Shown here: positions 1-9,699 of the stretch, piece by piece
How the letters are laid out: the number at the start of each line of letters is the position of its first letter
How positions within the stretch are numbered: position 1 is the first letter of the stretch
Source of the DNA: Lunasporangiospora selenospora
Taxonomy: Eukaryota > Mortierellomycota > Mortierellomycetes > Mortierellales > Mortierellaceae
DNA length: 21,628 nucleotides
Assembly (NCBI GenBank): GCA_015680635.1
Contig: JAABOA010000066.1
Span: 7,241 to 28,868 of the forward strand
Reading direction: 5' to 3'
Position numbers and translations under genes: made by a program
The notes under the pieces: generated by a model
Seen by the model: the letters and a program-made list of their open reading frames with translations, nothing else
Told to the model about the DNA's origin: nothing
Database searches by the model: none

Positions 1-319
1 CTCTACGCGTCTTCGAAAGTACGTTATTTTCCTTCATACTTCTGTGCACACAAGGCTTTCGTTTTACATGAGACTCTCTTCAATGAAGGGTCACACTTGT
101 AGACTGCTCATCCCAATTGAACCTTTCTAATGCAGTCGTGGGCGCAGTAACGTACTCAAAAAAAAGTAGAAACCAGGCAATAAAAAAAACCTTATTCAGA
201 AAATATGAGAAAAAGTGGGAGGAGGACAATAATTTTAAAGAAAATATGGGTTGTAAATATGCTATGTAGACGAGTAGACGAATGAGTGGGGAGGAATGGT
301 AGAGGGGATTAAAAGGATT
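1..319. other. 3' flank of the FAD oxidoreductase, no gene seen
   Basis: This AT-rich stretch lies beyond the stop codon of the minus-strand oxidoreductase and should contain its 3' untranslated region and polyadenylation signals. I see no convincing coding frame, tRNA or repeat. The short open frames have no coding character. Confidence 0.5.
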
Positions 320-1926
320 TTAGAGATCTGCCGTTTCCTTGGACAAGGATGTTCCAAGCCATCCCCATGCACGCGTGGCATGGACGTTGTAGGTGTAGAA
401 CTTCTTCAAGAGAAAGTCCCAAGAAGTGACAAAGAGGATAAAAATCTTGAGCTGACAAACACCCTTGGCAAGTCCATAGTACAACATGATCTGGGGAGCC
501 ATGGGCTTATGCTTGTTCAAATCCTTTTCTTGAGTACCGGGCTTGGAAATCATCTTGCAAATGTTGCGCATGCAAAGATCTGCCTCTCCCCATGCCGCAC
601 CTCCAGTCTAAAAAAACAGCAGAGATTTGTCCTCCCATTAGATGCCATCGAGCTGTCAGAAGAAAAAAAAGATGAGAAACAGACAAACAAAGTACCTTGA
701 TATCGGGAAGATCTGCAACATCGCCAGCTGTAAAGATGTTAGGGAATTGGTCATCTACAATCTGAAGAGTAGGCTTCGTCATGACCAACTTGTTTGCAGG
801 GTTGATAGAGGATGGGCTGAGCTTGGCGAGCAAGTCGCTTTGAGGAGTCATTCCTGTGCACTGGATCTATTTGAAGCATACCACCATGGCGTGAGAAAAT
901 CAAATAAAGAAGGCGTCAGAACTCCGATAAACAAACAAAAAGAAAGGAAGGAAGGAGCATCCAGCTTAACGCCGCTTTTTGAGCCTTGTTTTTTGTTGTT
1001 TGTTTGGCTCCTTTTTTTTACCTGGAGATCGCACTCGATTTCCTTTCCGTTCTTGGTCTGGACCTTGATCATCTTAAAGTCGTCCACAAACCCGCCCTCA
1101 GGGATAATGGCTCTGTCACTCATAATCTGACGAACGCCAAAACTCTTCAAAATGGCATCCGACTTTGAGTGCATGCCAAGCTTGTATGAGGGCATGTACT
1201 GGTCGCGAGAATGGATCAACGTCACCTCCTTCTCTGGGAAATGCTCTCGAATCTCAACGGCCAACTCGAGACCAACAGCGCCAGCACCAATCAACAAGAC
1301 CTTGGTCGCCTTCTTGATCTTCTCCTGAGTCTCCTTAAGTCGTTCAATGGCACCTGTCTTGGTGTCGTAGTCGTTCAGGTTGCCTGGCTCAGGGTGACGC
1401 GCGCCTGTAGCATAAATCAGGTACTCATACTCAACACTGGTGCCAAAGCCCTCAACGTCCCTGTCCAATTCAACGTGTGTCTTTGTGATGTTGGTAGCGA
1501 GAGCCTGGATAACTTGACCTTTCTCTGGTGAATCAAAGGCCTTGGAATAGGGGACAAAGAGCTCGTTCTCCCAGCCAGAGATGACACATGCTCGGGGGAA
1601 AGCAAACATGTAGTGGAAGTGAGAGTGCTTCTCGATGACGATGAGTCGATGGGTCGATGGCAGAATACTTTTGGCTGTCGTCATGGAAGAGATGGCTATA
1701 AGTCCATAAAAGGTTGGAAACAGAGAATTGGAGTTTAGTCAGAGTTGTTTGGTATGGAATGGTAGACTACAAGATGGTACAATCATATGAGACATGGCTA
1801 AATAACGTGTGAGGATGTGTAGCAATTGAAAGGAGGAGGAAGGAGGAGGAAGGAGGAGGGTAATGGACCCTTACCTACACAGGAGCCACCAATGATGACA
1901 ACGTTTTTCTTTTCAGAGGGAGACAT
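320..1926 (-). CDS. FAD/NAD(P)H-dependent oxidoreductase, AMID/FSP1 (AIFM2)-like
   Basis: Predicted spliced CDS: exons 1926-1875, 1695-1022, 866-696 and 607-320, giving 394 residues in a consistent frame with GT-AG introns. The N-terminal FAD-binding strand VVIIGGSCVA (residues 9-18) is a GxGxxG/A motif split by intron 1. It is followed by RLIVIEK, an IYATGA motif (about 111-116), a second dinucleotide fold KVLLIGAGAVG (149-159) for NAD(P)H, and the FAD-ribityl motif NIFTAGDVAD (about 286-295). This order defines two-dinucleotide-fold pyridine-nucleotide oxidoreductases of the AIF/AMID/type II NADH dehydrogenase group. Family members pass electrons from NAD(P)H to quinones or other acceptors; the acceptor here is unknown. 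There is no redox CxxxxC pair, no N-myristoylation glycine and no clear mitochondrial leader. The start at 1926 puts the GxGxxG motif at the usual distance from the N-terminus. Two ATCTGATAA sites lie 114-144 bp upstream, suggesting iron control. Family assignment is firm, physiological role is inferred. Confidence 0.9.
1827..1860. repeat. AAGGAGGAGG-type short tandem repeat in intron 1 of the oxidoreductase
   Basis: About three imperfect copies of a 10-bp purine unit (AAGGAGGAGG) lie inside intron 1 (1874-1696). In the transcript this is a pyrimidine-rich run of CCTCCTCCTT units. It may be simple slippage sequence. Confidence 0.7.
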
Positions 1927-2039
1927 GGTTGGAAGTGTATGTGCAAGTGGGGGGTGGGGAGGTGAGATTTTGTGGTGATTGGGAAGCTTGTGAGAAGATG
2001 AGAGAAAGAAGGGGAAAGACGGGGGATGGGTCGCCTTTT

Positions 2040-2070
2040 TTATCAGATGACAAAAGTAAGGTTATCAGAT
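2040..2070 (-). promoter_or_regulatory. Two direct ATCTGATAA sites (iron-responsive GATA-type) upstream of the FAD oxidoreductase
   Basis: The plus strand reads TTATCAGAT at 2040-2048 and again at 2062-2070, that is two ATCTGATAA nonamers in the same orientation as the minus-strand oxidoreductase, 22 bp apart and 114-144 bp upstream of its ATG. The sequence matches ATCWGATAA, the known target of fungal iron-sensing GATA repressors such as Fep1, SreA, Urbs1 and Sfu1. The match is seen directly, the function is inferred. Confidence 0.6.
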
Positions 2071-3307
2071 TCAACCAAGAACAAGAGCCCTGACCCGATT
2101 GGGTCTTGTTGACTAGCGCAGTCAACAAAATAAGAGATACCCATGGGCGAAGCGAACGCCAGTAGCGGGAGCTTGATAGGGATGGGAACGGTAGAAGCGC
2201 AAAAGCAAGGACATGAGTTGGAAGAAGGGCCGGGGCGGGATGTTCGGGCCGGGGAGGGCGTCAAGACACTGCAGAATGATGGACCTGGGGTGCAGGTGGC
2301 TCGAGGGACACGATACGCCCATCAAGAAGAAGAAGAAAAATAGGTCTTCGAGTGGAATCGAATTGGTGATTAGACATTGGACCATCAGTATAAATAAACC
2401 AATGCAATGCCATCATGATGGGACCATCTCATGCCCCATGACTAATTCATCCCTAACTCGAGATTGGGCTGAACAACAATAAGGAAGTCATGTATGTTTA
2501 CTGTGTTTAGCATGTTTGCCATGTTTGTCTATACTCCGCAATCTGGGCTATTTCACCCCCCTCACAGGGCGTTCTTTTCGAATATACTGCTCAATTGGCG
2601 ATGCTCTCTCTCTCTCTCAAAAAGCGGGTAAGGGTGGCATCCCTAAAGCCCGCTGGTGATCCTAACGGAACGAGAAAAGGCGAATCGCTGCGGCAGTTGG
2701 GATAGCGCTTAAAGTTGAAGCATCGCAGCTTAGTATTGAACCCAATAACTGAGATGAGGGAGAAGATGATGCCCCCCTTCCCTCTCGTCGAGCAGAAAGA
2801 TCAGCTCGAGAACCCTGGGTAATACCTTATATGAAGCAGGATCAATGCCCTGCTCCTAATAAGATCGTATGACAGATACTCGGAGGTGGTGAAGCTACCC
2901 CAACATCATCAACCTCTCATCAATACTTGGTCCTTAATCCTGCCAGCTTCAATGAACTGCCTTAAAGTTTGAACCACGTTTCACGAACCGTTGTTAAAAG
3001 CATTTTAATGTCCGCTGGATACCTCCTTCCTTGAGAGTCCTCGTTGTATATGAACAAGCTATGCCATTGTCAAGATCTGTACAATGAGAAAAGATTGTTT
3101 TTGTCTGTAGGTGCCCTTTCGACCTCTTCATTCTTCTCCGATTGATGCCTAAAGCTCATATTTTCCATCAAAATACCTGCCATTACCATCAGTAACCTAC
3201 TCATGAAGCCCCTTTGATAGCAATCGCTCCTATACCTAAGACTGCATTCTTTATAACTACCACTCCCCTTGCATCCTCGCTACGTGTACATGATTCTGGA
3301 ATGGACT

Positions 3308-3740
3308 TTATTCTTCGTCTCCAATCTCTTTCATCTCTCTGGAAGCTGGCTCCAGTCTGTTTTCAAAGACAAAAGGCAACGCAACAATGACCACTGTTGC
3401 TATGATACAGCGACTCACTCCAAGGGAGAAGAAAGAGTCTTGAACTTCAAATAAAAGCCGTGGTGCTGACGGTATAAAAAGAGGATCAGCGAAAATATTC
3501 AATTGTACTTTGACAGAGAGCCTATTTCATACAACAATTAGGTGAAAAGAATCCTAGTCCAGAGTTAAGATGGGACGTTTTGATGCACAAGCAATGGGAG
3601 TTGCTTGAACTTACTTCACATTGATAGTATCGCCTCTGCTTTACACGAATGGATTGCTGTGGAGAGGGAGAGGAGTATACGGTTGTCAAAGGCGCCATAA
3701 TTTCTCCAAGGCTTAGTGGCTCCGCATCCATCTTGAGCAT
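3308..3740 (-). pseudogene. Possible degenerate or missed short gene, unrecognised
   Basis: On the minus strand a frame opens at ATG 3740 (first residues MLKMDAEPLSLGEIM) and runs 42 codons to a consensus donor, GAA|GTAAGT, at 3615/3614. Further downstream a frame ending at 3308 has a hydrophobic stretch (IIATVVIVALPFVF) and a charged C-terminal tail (MKEIGDEE, then stop). The two frames do not join in phase with any acceptor I could find: the ATAG acceptor near 3525 needs two carried bases, and the donor leaves none. It may be a decayed gene, a gene with another exon, or chance. I do not recognise the protein. Confidence 0.2.
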
Positions 3741-4221
3741 GCCTTGAGATTTGTGGTACAAGAGCTGATGGGGTCACGTCTGTTACAGATGGTAACAAGA
3801 TCTCCGACTGAATGCGACTACCAACTTGGCTCTACCCTGCAGTAATGACAAACGCGATATGAACAAGCCTCGCGTCTATTGCTATAGTCTGACTCAACTC
3901 AGCCTGCCTCGCTCATAGAAGACTTGTAATACAGTCGCATTTACAAAAGTGAGTGGGTGAATGAGTGAGTGAGAAGCAGACTTCAATTAACTGTATAGCC
4001 TGAGTAATCTAGCTAATACAACAACAGTGGCAGAGATCACGTATAACAGGATGTGGGGATGGTCTGACGCGACCAAATGCATTAAATATGTAAAATTACG
4101 ACTACAATAGTTGTGTCGAACTAGGGCTGACAACGCAGGAGAGGTACCAAATAGATAGCTACCAAAGGAGATTTTTTGTTCCAAGGTTGAATTAGTGCCT
4201 TATCCTGGCAAGGATCACTGG

Positions 4222-6233
4222 TTATTCTCTGGTAGCTTTCTCGTCTACAATTGGGGCATCTGCAGATTCATCCTGAGTTCCCTGGTTCGGTTGATCTTGG
4301 AGTAGGTCAACATGCTTCATCATCAAAGTACAGATGCATGCGATAACCGCAATGCAGCAGGTAATGATCGACATCAACATTTGTGAATCTCCATATGCGG
4401 TAACCAACTGACTCTTGGTGACTGGATCCAGGTTGGGAATGTACTCTAAAGGGTCGTTCAAGGCAAGATTCTCGTCGTAGGGAGAAGTGATGTGCTTGGC
4501 AAGACGTGTGGGCAAGTACTGTGTCCAGACTCCACCAGCGAGCGCACCACCAACTGCATATCCAACTGAAGCGAGCACCTGCTGAACACCGACAACTGTA
4601 GCAACGTCCTTCTTGTCCACGATACCCGTTACCGCCACCGAACTAGCCACATTGGCAATACCAGCGCCGCCTCCTGCAATAGCCTGAGAGATGACTAAAA
4701 ATGCGTCTGAAGAGGAAGGAGCACGAGCAGGGATCATAAGTCCGACACCAAGGACATGGATTATAATTCCAATCTATGCGGATTTGAGAGACTTGGTAAG
4801 TAAGAGCACTCAACGCCCGAGTTCCCCCGCTTTGTATTCTTTGACTCGTTCAAAAACATACCCAGACAAAAGGACGACAGGTCTTGAACCGCTTCATCAA
4901 CAAGGCCGTGATGAGTTGACAGACTATCCATACAACAGGGTAGCCACGTTCAAGGAGAAGAGCCTCACCAAAGGTGATGCCACGGGAAACATTCAGGTAC
5001 AGAGTGAAATACTGGTAATTCACCGAGTTCATAATTGCGAAAACGAGACCGATGACGAGACCTCCAAATGCAGTACGGTTGGCCCAGATCTTCATCGACA
5101 TGATCGGTCGGTCCGTGTACTTTGTCTCCCAAATGACCAAAAGGATAATTGAAGCGACCCCAGAGCAGATCATGGCAATGACTGCGCCGTTCTTCCAGTT
5201 TCCTTCATAAGTATTGGCGAGGATCAATGGAAGTAAGGTCAAGCTCATACCAGCTGTGAGAAGTAGAGCACCAATGGCATCAAATTCGTGCAGCAACCAT
5301 CGAACGGAACGACGCTGGAATACTCTGTTTTTGGTTCTCTTTGCCTTCAATTGAAGGTACCAGAGTGGTGTCAGGAGAACGGCCACACCAACCAACGAGA
5401 CGAGACCCATGGCAAGAAACCCCATACGCCATTTGTCTTTCGATTCGTCCTTCTTGGGGATAGTCAAAGGGTCAATTAGAGCCTGAGCCATAAAGATACT
5501 TGCTAGCCCTGGGACATCCCAAAGGGCAAACATTATACCACGATCAATTAGTCGAGTTGTATCTAGAAAAGAGTATGCAAATAAAAGTCAAGGAGTATTA
5601 GATATTGTAAAAACTGAAGCGCCCGTAGATTCAGGTACGGGGTCATCAATTGGAGAGGAGAGGAACGCAGCCCTTACCTGCAATCAAGACTTGAGTCAGG
5701 GCCATGACACCTGTGGCTCCCATCCCATAAAAGATTTGTCCCACGGCCAAATCAACGAACGATCTGGATGTTCCCTGAATCACAAAGCCAACCAAATAAA
5801 TGAACATGGCAATGGAGATGGACTCTGCACGGCCCACCACGTCGGAAATCTTGATATAAAAAGGAACAAGGGCCGCCTTCAAGATTTCCAAGATGGTTGG
5901 CAGGATACTGCCGATCGAGGAGGCTGTGAAGTATCCTGTAACATAGTTGAGAATACCGAAGTACAAGTTTGCCTCGAAAGAGTATGCGCATGCTTGAATG
6001 AGTACACTGTTGGGGGAGGGAGAGGGGGGCAATCCGGGGAGAATGGTGTAAGTGATACGTCATTTGTTGGAAAGAAAACATGGTGAAAGCAATGTTTCAA
6101 CATACCCAGCAGACAGGATCAAGAATTCTTTTCTGGTCCAAAGTGAACGATCCAGGATCCGGGAATAGGACTCTACTTCGGGGGCCTTGGATCCGTCTTC
6201 GGCAAGGCTGACATCTTTATGCTCGATCTCCAT
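4222..6233 (-). CDS. Major facilitator siderophore-iron transporter (SIT/ARN family)
   Basis: Predicted spliced CDS: exons 6233-6106, 6006-5678, 5562-4862 and 4773-4222, giving 569 residues; all introns are GT-AG and 88-115 bp. A hydrophilic N-terminus of about 35 residues precedes the first membrane segment. Residues after the loop-2/3 motif (KISDVVGRAES) and the stretch VLIADTTRLIDRGIMFAL match the SIT hallmark, usually IADTSxLxNRGLMFA. A long extracytoplasmic C-terminal loop with AYGDSQ precedes the last membrane helix, as in fungal MirB/Arn/Str proteins, and the length fits the 14-helix SIT subfamily. The likely role is proton-coupled uptake of ferric siderophores across the plasma or endosomal membrane. 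The first in-frame ATG was chosen. Two inverted ATCTGATAA sites lie about 253-309 bp upstream. The substrate cannot be read from the sequence. Other drug:H+ antiporter-2 relatives are the main alternative. Confidence 0.9.
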
Positions 6234-6485
6234 CGTTGTCAAACTAATTACGTGCTAATTGAAACCACAAAAGAGTAGGACAAAACTAGGAGGTCCTTCA
6301 GAGTAGTGATTCCTCAAAATTAAAAAAAGGGTATAAAGATGGAGAGTGTGAAGACAACCCTGACAGAATAAGTGGGGGCGCACAAGGGAAAGCAAAGTCA
6401 AGAAGTGAAAGATAAAAGGAAGAAAAAGGAAAGGAGAAAAGCGGCTCCTTTCCTTTTATGTGGTCATATTGGTACAAACGTTTGG

Positions 6486-6542
6486 ATCTGATAAAACGGC
6501 GGTGCAAAGGACGGAAGTCTCCCTCTCCCCATGTTATCAGAT
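6486..6542. promoter_or_regulatory. Inverted pair of ATCTGATAA sites (iron-responsive GATA-type) upstream of the siderophore transporter
   Basis: ATCTGATAA stands on the plus strand at 6486-6494, and its reverse complement TTATCAGAT at 6534-6542, a convergent pair 48 bp apart. They lie about 253-309 bp upstream of the transporter ATG at 6233. ATCWGATAA is the established binding sequence of Fep1/SreA/Urbs1/Sfu1 repressors, which shut siderophore transporters when iron is plentiful. Sequence match is direct; repression by iron is inferred from the family. Confidence 0.7.
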
Positions 6543-7418
6543 GAGATGCATGGCCAGATTAGTGTGTTTTGTATTCTTGTGGGTCCGTCCAAAAAGAAGT
6601 CGTAGTGTTCCATTAAGGCGGCGTGCCATGGGCAGAAAAACCCCGATGCATGTTTAACGGATTTAGGGTTTGTCAGATGTTGAACCTGACCTTCATTGGA
6701 TTCTCTGGCATGAAAGCGAGGGTACATCCCTCACCCTACATCTCTTGGGGATAGACAGAGAGCTTTTCTTCTGTTCGATCAACACTCCTTCAACCCAGCA
6801 GTGGCAGATCTTGTCCTTCAAATTCTCCTTGGCCAATGGCCAAAGTTACCAATGTGCAAACTTGGGGGCAAAAGAAGAACCAATACAATGACAGCACCAA
6901 AAAAAAAACCATACAAATACGACCTGAGCAATGTGCAACAACACCTTGCACTAACTAGTAACCACAATAGAAAAAAAAACATTGGCGGAAAAGGGAGGAG
7001 AGTTAGGCTTGTTGCAATTCGCCATCACTCTTCATTCATGACTCTACCCTTGGGAAATGGCGTCAGGCCTAGACCCAACATTGAATGATTTTAGCCACTC
7101 TTCTGTACTGCTGTCGGAGTAGAGAGCTGCACGCCCTCTGGGTGCCCAGGCCGAAAACGAGTTTACAAAAACCTCTTGTGCGAACAAAAAAGACATTTGA
7201 CTAAAGTATGCAAAAGATGAACGAATACCTCTCTCTCTTTTTTTTTCACCTGTGTGGGAACACCCTAAATCGGACGCCGCGTATTATTCAGCAAGGTTGA
7301 CCCTTCATGCAAGATGCTGTGGAACTCTGTGGGCCAATACTCAGCCTCAAAACACCACCCTATGGCTTTCATGCGGGTATGTATTCTTTATTCGTTTGCG
7401 TTGTTGACTCGAACCAAG

Positions 7419-7435
7419 AAAAAAAAAAAAAAAAA
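7419..7435. repeat. A17 homopolymer
   Basis: A run of 17 adenines on the plus strand in non-coding sequence. It could be a slippage tract; it could also be a relic of a reverse-transcribed poly(A) tail, but no adjacent retro-copy or target-site duplication is visible. Confidence 0.8.
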
Positions 7436-7657
7436 GATCGAGGCGGTACAAAATGATGTAAAAGACCAAGTCGTGCATGCAGCGACGAGTACACGTGTGT
7501 CCGGATACAAATTGTTCACAAGCTACTTTCCGAAAAGCCAATGTGGGGAAATGCACCCCTTGTGCAGGCTACACTAGCCAACTGATGCGTTAGAAAAAAG
7601 AAAATTTGATTGATATCAGCATCTTTCTTTGACAGAAACATAAACAACACTGTAGTA

Positions 7658-7683
7658 ACCATAGTCATGGTCATGACTATGGT
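7658..7683. repeat. 26-bp palindrome, 12-bp arms with 2-base centre
   Basis: ACCATAGTCATG, then GT, then CATGACTATGGT: the two 12-base arms are perfect reverse complements. It lies 160-190 bases past the stop codon (7845-7847) of the minus-strand gene, so it may be in its 3' UTR or just beyond. Confidence 0.85.
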
Positions 7684-7844
7684 GATATACGAGAGGAAAG
7701 AAAAACGCACACTTTTCTGGCTCCAGAACCATGGTACACAATGTCTACAATGATCTGTAACCACCTTGTACCATACATTCAAAATATCGGTGATCGGATG
7801 AATTTAAAAAAAAAGCCTGCCATGATGCTTTAATTGGCATTTTA

Positions 7845-9282
7845 TCAAAGTCCCACCGGAGAATTGGTTGCAGGGTTGGAGGGGGATGACAAGGGAAAAT
7901 CCAAAACCCTCCTAACCAGCGTATTCCTAAAGAAAATAGACATTGTTGCGTGTTAAAGAAAGCACCGCTGCCTTGAGAATTGACTCTTTAGAGCCAGGAA
8001 ATTAGACGTAGATTTACCTTGCACTGAATGACTTTAGCAGGGCTTCTGTTTGAGCAATATAGTCATCCGCGATTGGTTCGTTATCCAGGATGGAAAGGTT
8101 CGATTGTTCAAGAAGGTCGATGTCGCTACTGTAGTAAGTGAAGTAAAGGTAGCAGATTAAACGTTCAATTCATCTGACAGCCCTAAAATAAAGAAGTCAA
8201 GTTTTTTTTTGTACGAACCTCTCTGAATCATTTTCGACCTCAACCGCATCAATCACCAGGGTCCAATCCTTGCTGAAGCCAGCTCCAACGGTCGGTGCCC
8301 TCTCTTCAGGCGCCGTCTTACCCCCTCCGTCGCCTCTAGGTCCGATACTCTGATGCAGCCCTTCCTGCCGATCCGCCGCTGCTCCCACATTACTAGCCCC
8401 GCTCCGTTCTGATGGTCTGCGAGATAGCTTTGTGGCCGGCATGGCTGTAGAAGAGGTGATAGAGGACGACCCTGTAGATCCCGGTCTTACCCCAAATGAA
8501 TTGTCGCCTGATAAGCTGCCCACGATTGTCTGATTTCGCAAACTATTGCTTCGACTCAAAGCTACAGACGAGGACGAGGATGATGGCCTGGCGCCTGTTG
8601 TGTTGGTGGCCCAGGGCACATCGGTTGCAGAGGAAGAGGAGCCCGATCGAGAGGGTAGTTTTGGGCGCATTGAGGTCGAAGTCGTGCCTGCAGAACCCAC
8701 AGCTCCCGTAGAACCTCCCGTAGATACTGTTGGTGTAGATGAAGAAGATGGAGGCGAAGACATGGACGATGGAGAGGAAAATTGTTGAGTTGGGGTCGAT
8801 CCCATATGCGACTCTAGTCGGATATCCATTACCTGTAGGTTGGGTAAGAACGACTCGACGTTCTTTATTGCACCCGTTTTAGGGTCCAGATCCAGAGTTA
8901 TACAGCGCGAGCGGGGGATAGAGTCCATGATTTCAGCCTCGAGAGGATCGTTCTCGAAGAGATAGTGGACTTGGGGATGAGTGGTTCGCGTTTGTATCAA
9001 ATTGGCAGGCAAACCACTCGATGGCACTGGTCCTGCGGTTGTTGGTACTGCAGCTGCTGTGGTCATTGCCGTCGATGAAGTGGATCCTGGACGTGCTGTT
9101 GTAGAAGGGGATTGTCTAGACGACGGGCTAGTGGCCTCTCCTGCTCCTAAGGCTGTTCTCGAGCTACTGGCTGGCGGAACATCTGTCGATTCTGATGGGT
9201 CGGTTCCCGAAATAAGGTCCTGAATGGAGCTAGGCTTGTGGGCATTGAGGACGACGAATGGCAGCGAAGGGACGGTAGTCAT
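7845..9282 (-). CDS. Ser/Thr/Pro-rich disordered protein with two conserved-looking blocks, family not recognised
   Basis: Predicted spliced CDS: exons 9282-8219, 8125-8018 and 7926-7845, giving 417 residues. Most of the chain is low-complexity Ser, Thr, Pro and Gly and looks disordered. Two segments look folded or conserved. The first is around residues 100-155 (VHYLFENDPLEAEI, then CITLDLDPKTGAIKNVESF). The second is the C-terminal 70 residues, which start with the WTLVIDAVEVEND stretch and then form acidic and amphipathic helices (DIDLLEQSNLSIL, IAQTEALLKSF, RNTLVRRVLDF). The last block straddles both introns, which supports the splice model. The ATG at 9282 was chosen; an upstream TTCCTTTTCAG may be the acceptor of a 5' UTR intron. 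The intron 1 acceptor is a tandem CAGTAG, so one serine may be optional. It is transcribed divergently from the small gene at 9481. No function is assigned. Confidence 0.75.
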
Positions 9283-9480
9283 GTTGCTGAATGGACCGAA
9301 GCTTCTGAAAAGGAAGAACAAGCAACAAGGTCTGAGGTGGCGGGGTTGGCATGAGGTACATGAACGTCGTCAATTGTTTTCGTGACCCGTGACTTGCCGA
9401 ATGTTTCACGTCCCCTAGTTAAATGTGTGCATTGTTAGCATCGTCAGATTAATCATTTTTTCCCACCCATCCCTCACGAA
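9283..9480. promoter_or_regulatory. 198-bp shared divergent promoter region
   Basis: This short region separates the divergent starts at 9282 (minus) and 9481 (plus), so it probably drives both genes. It contains a repeated CGTGAC(C/T) pair (within TCGTGACCCGTGACTTG, about 9380) and a CACGT core nearby. No canonical TATA box is evident. Confidence 0.5.
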
Positions 9481-9699
9481 ATGTCCAATCCACGCTACCC
9501 TGCCGGAAACCGCCATGGTTCTACCTCAAGCGGCGGTTACTACTACAACAACTCTCCCAACTCCTACTACTACAGCAACAGCAACGGGTCTTACTACTAC
9601 CAGAACTCGGACGGTTCCAAGTACTATTCGAACCCAAACACCGGCCAATCCCGCTACACGTCCTCCAATGGTTATGTTATTGACAAGTCGTCCAAGTAA
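9481..9699 (+). CDS. Small Tyr/Asn/Ser/Gly-rich protein (72 aa)
   Basis: A single-exon ORF starting at ATG 9481 with an AC-rich leader (CCCTCACGAA) directly before it. The protein consists of repeated short Y/N/S/G units: GGYYYNN, NSYYYSNSNGS, YYYQNSDGS, KYYSNPNTG, then a short polar tail ending DKSSK. There is no signal peptide, membrane segment or cysteine. Small Tyr/Asn-rich hypothetical proteins of this kind occur in many fungi without known function. The composition suggests an aggregation-prone or low-complexity condensate-forming protein, which is inference. The start is fixed by the next-gene spacing and by the lack of an upstream in-frame ATG with coding character. A gene on this strand is more likely than its antisense frame (9526-9774), which has no sensible composition. 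Confidence 0.7.
   Translation: MSNPRYPAGNRHGSTSSGGYYYNNSPNSYYYSNSNGSYYYQNSDGSKYYSNPNTGQSRYTSSNGYVIDKSSK

Larger units (their letters stand above)
1927..4221. other. Gene-poor intergenic region with promoter at its left end
   Basis: The first 200 bp or so (1927-2130) form the oxidoreductase promoter with two GATA-type sites. A CT dinucleotide run sits at 2606-2618. The right end should hold the 3' UTR of the transporter. The only coding-like signal is on the minus strand between 3740 and 3308 and is listed separately. I found no tRNA, 5S rRNA or spliceosomal RNA by eye, and no long open frame elsewhere. Confidence 0.5.
6234..7844. other. Intergenic region: transporter promoter and 3' flank of the next gene
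   Basis: The left part, to about 6700, is the transporter promoter with the GATA pair and an AG-rich leader. The right part should contain the 3' UTR of the minus-strand gene that stops at 7845. It also holds a 17-base A run (7419-7435) and a near-perfect palindrome (7658-7683). Open frames such as 6801-7088 have no coding character. No RNA gene recognised. Confidence 0.5.

Noticed and set aside
642-1130. 162-codon plus-strand open frame
   Set aside because: It is antisense to exons 2 and 3 of the FAD oxidoreductase, which has clear motifs on the other strand, and it has poor composition.
7401-7420. GACTCGAACC, resembling a tRNA T-arm on the minus strand
   Set aside because: The flanking bases do not form a T stem, and no acceptor, D or anticodon arm fits.
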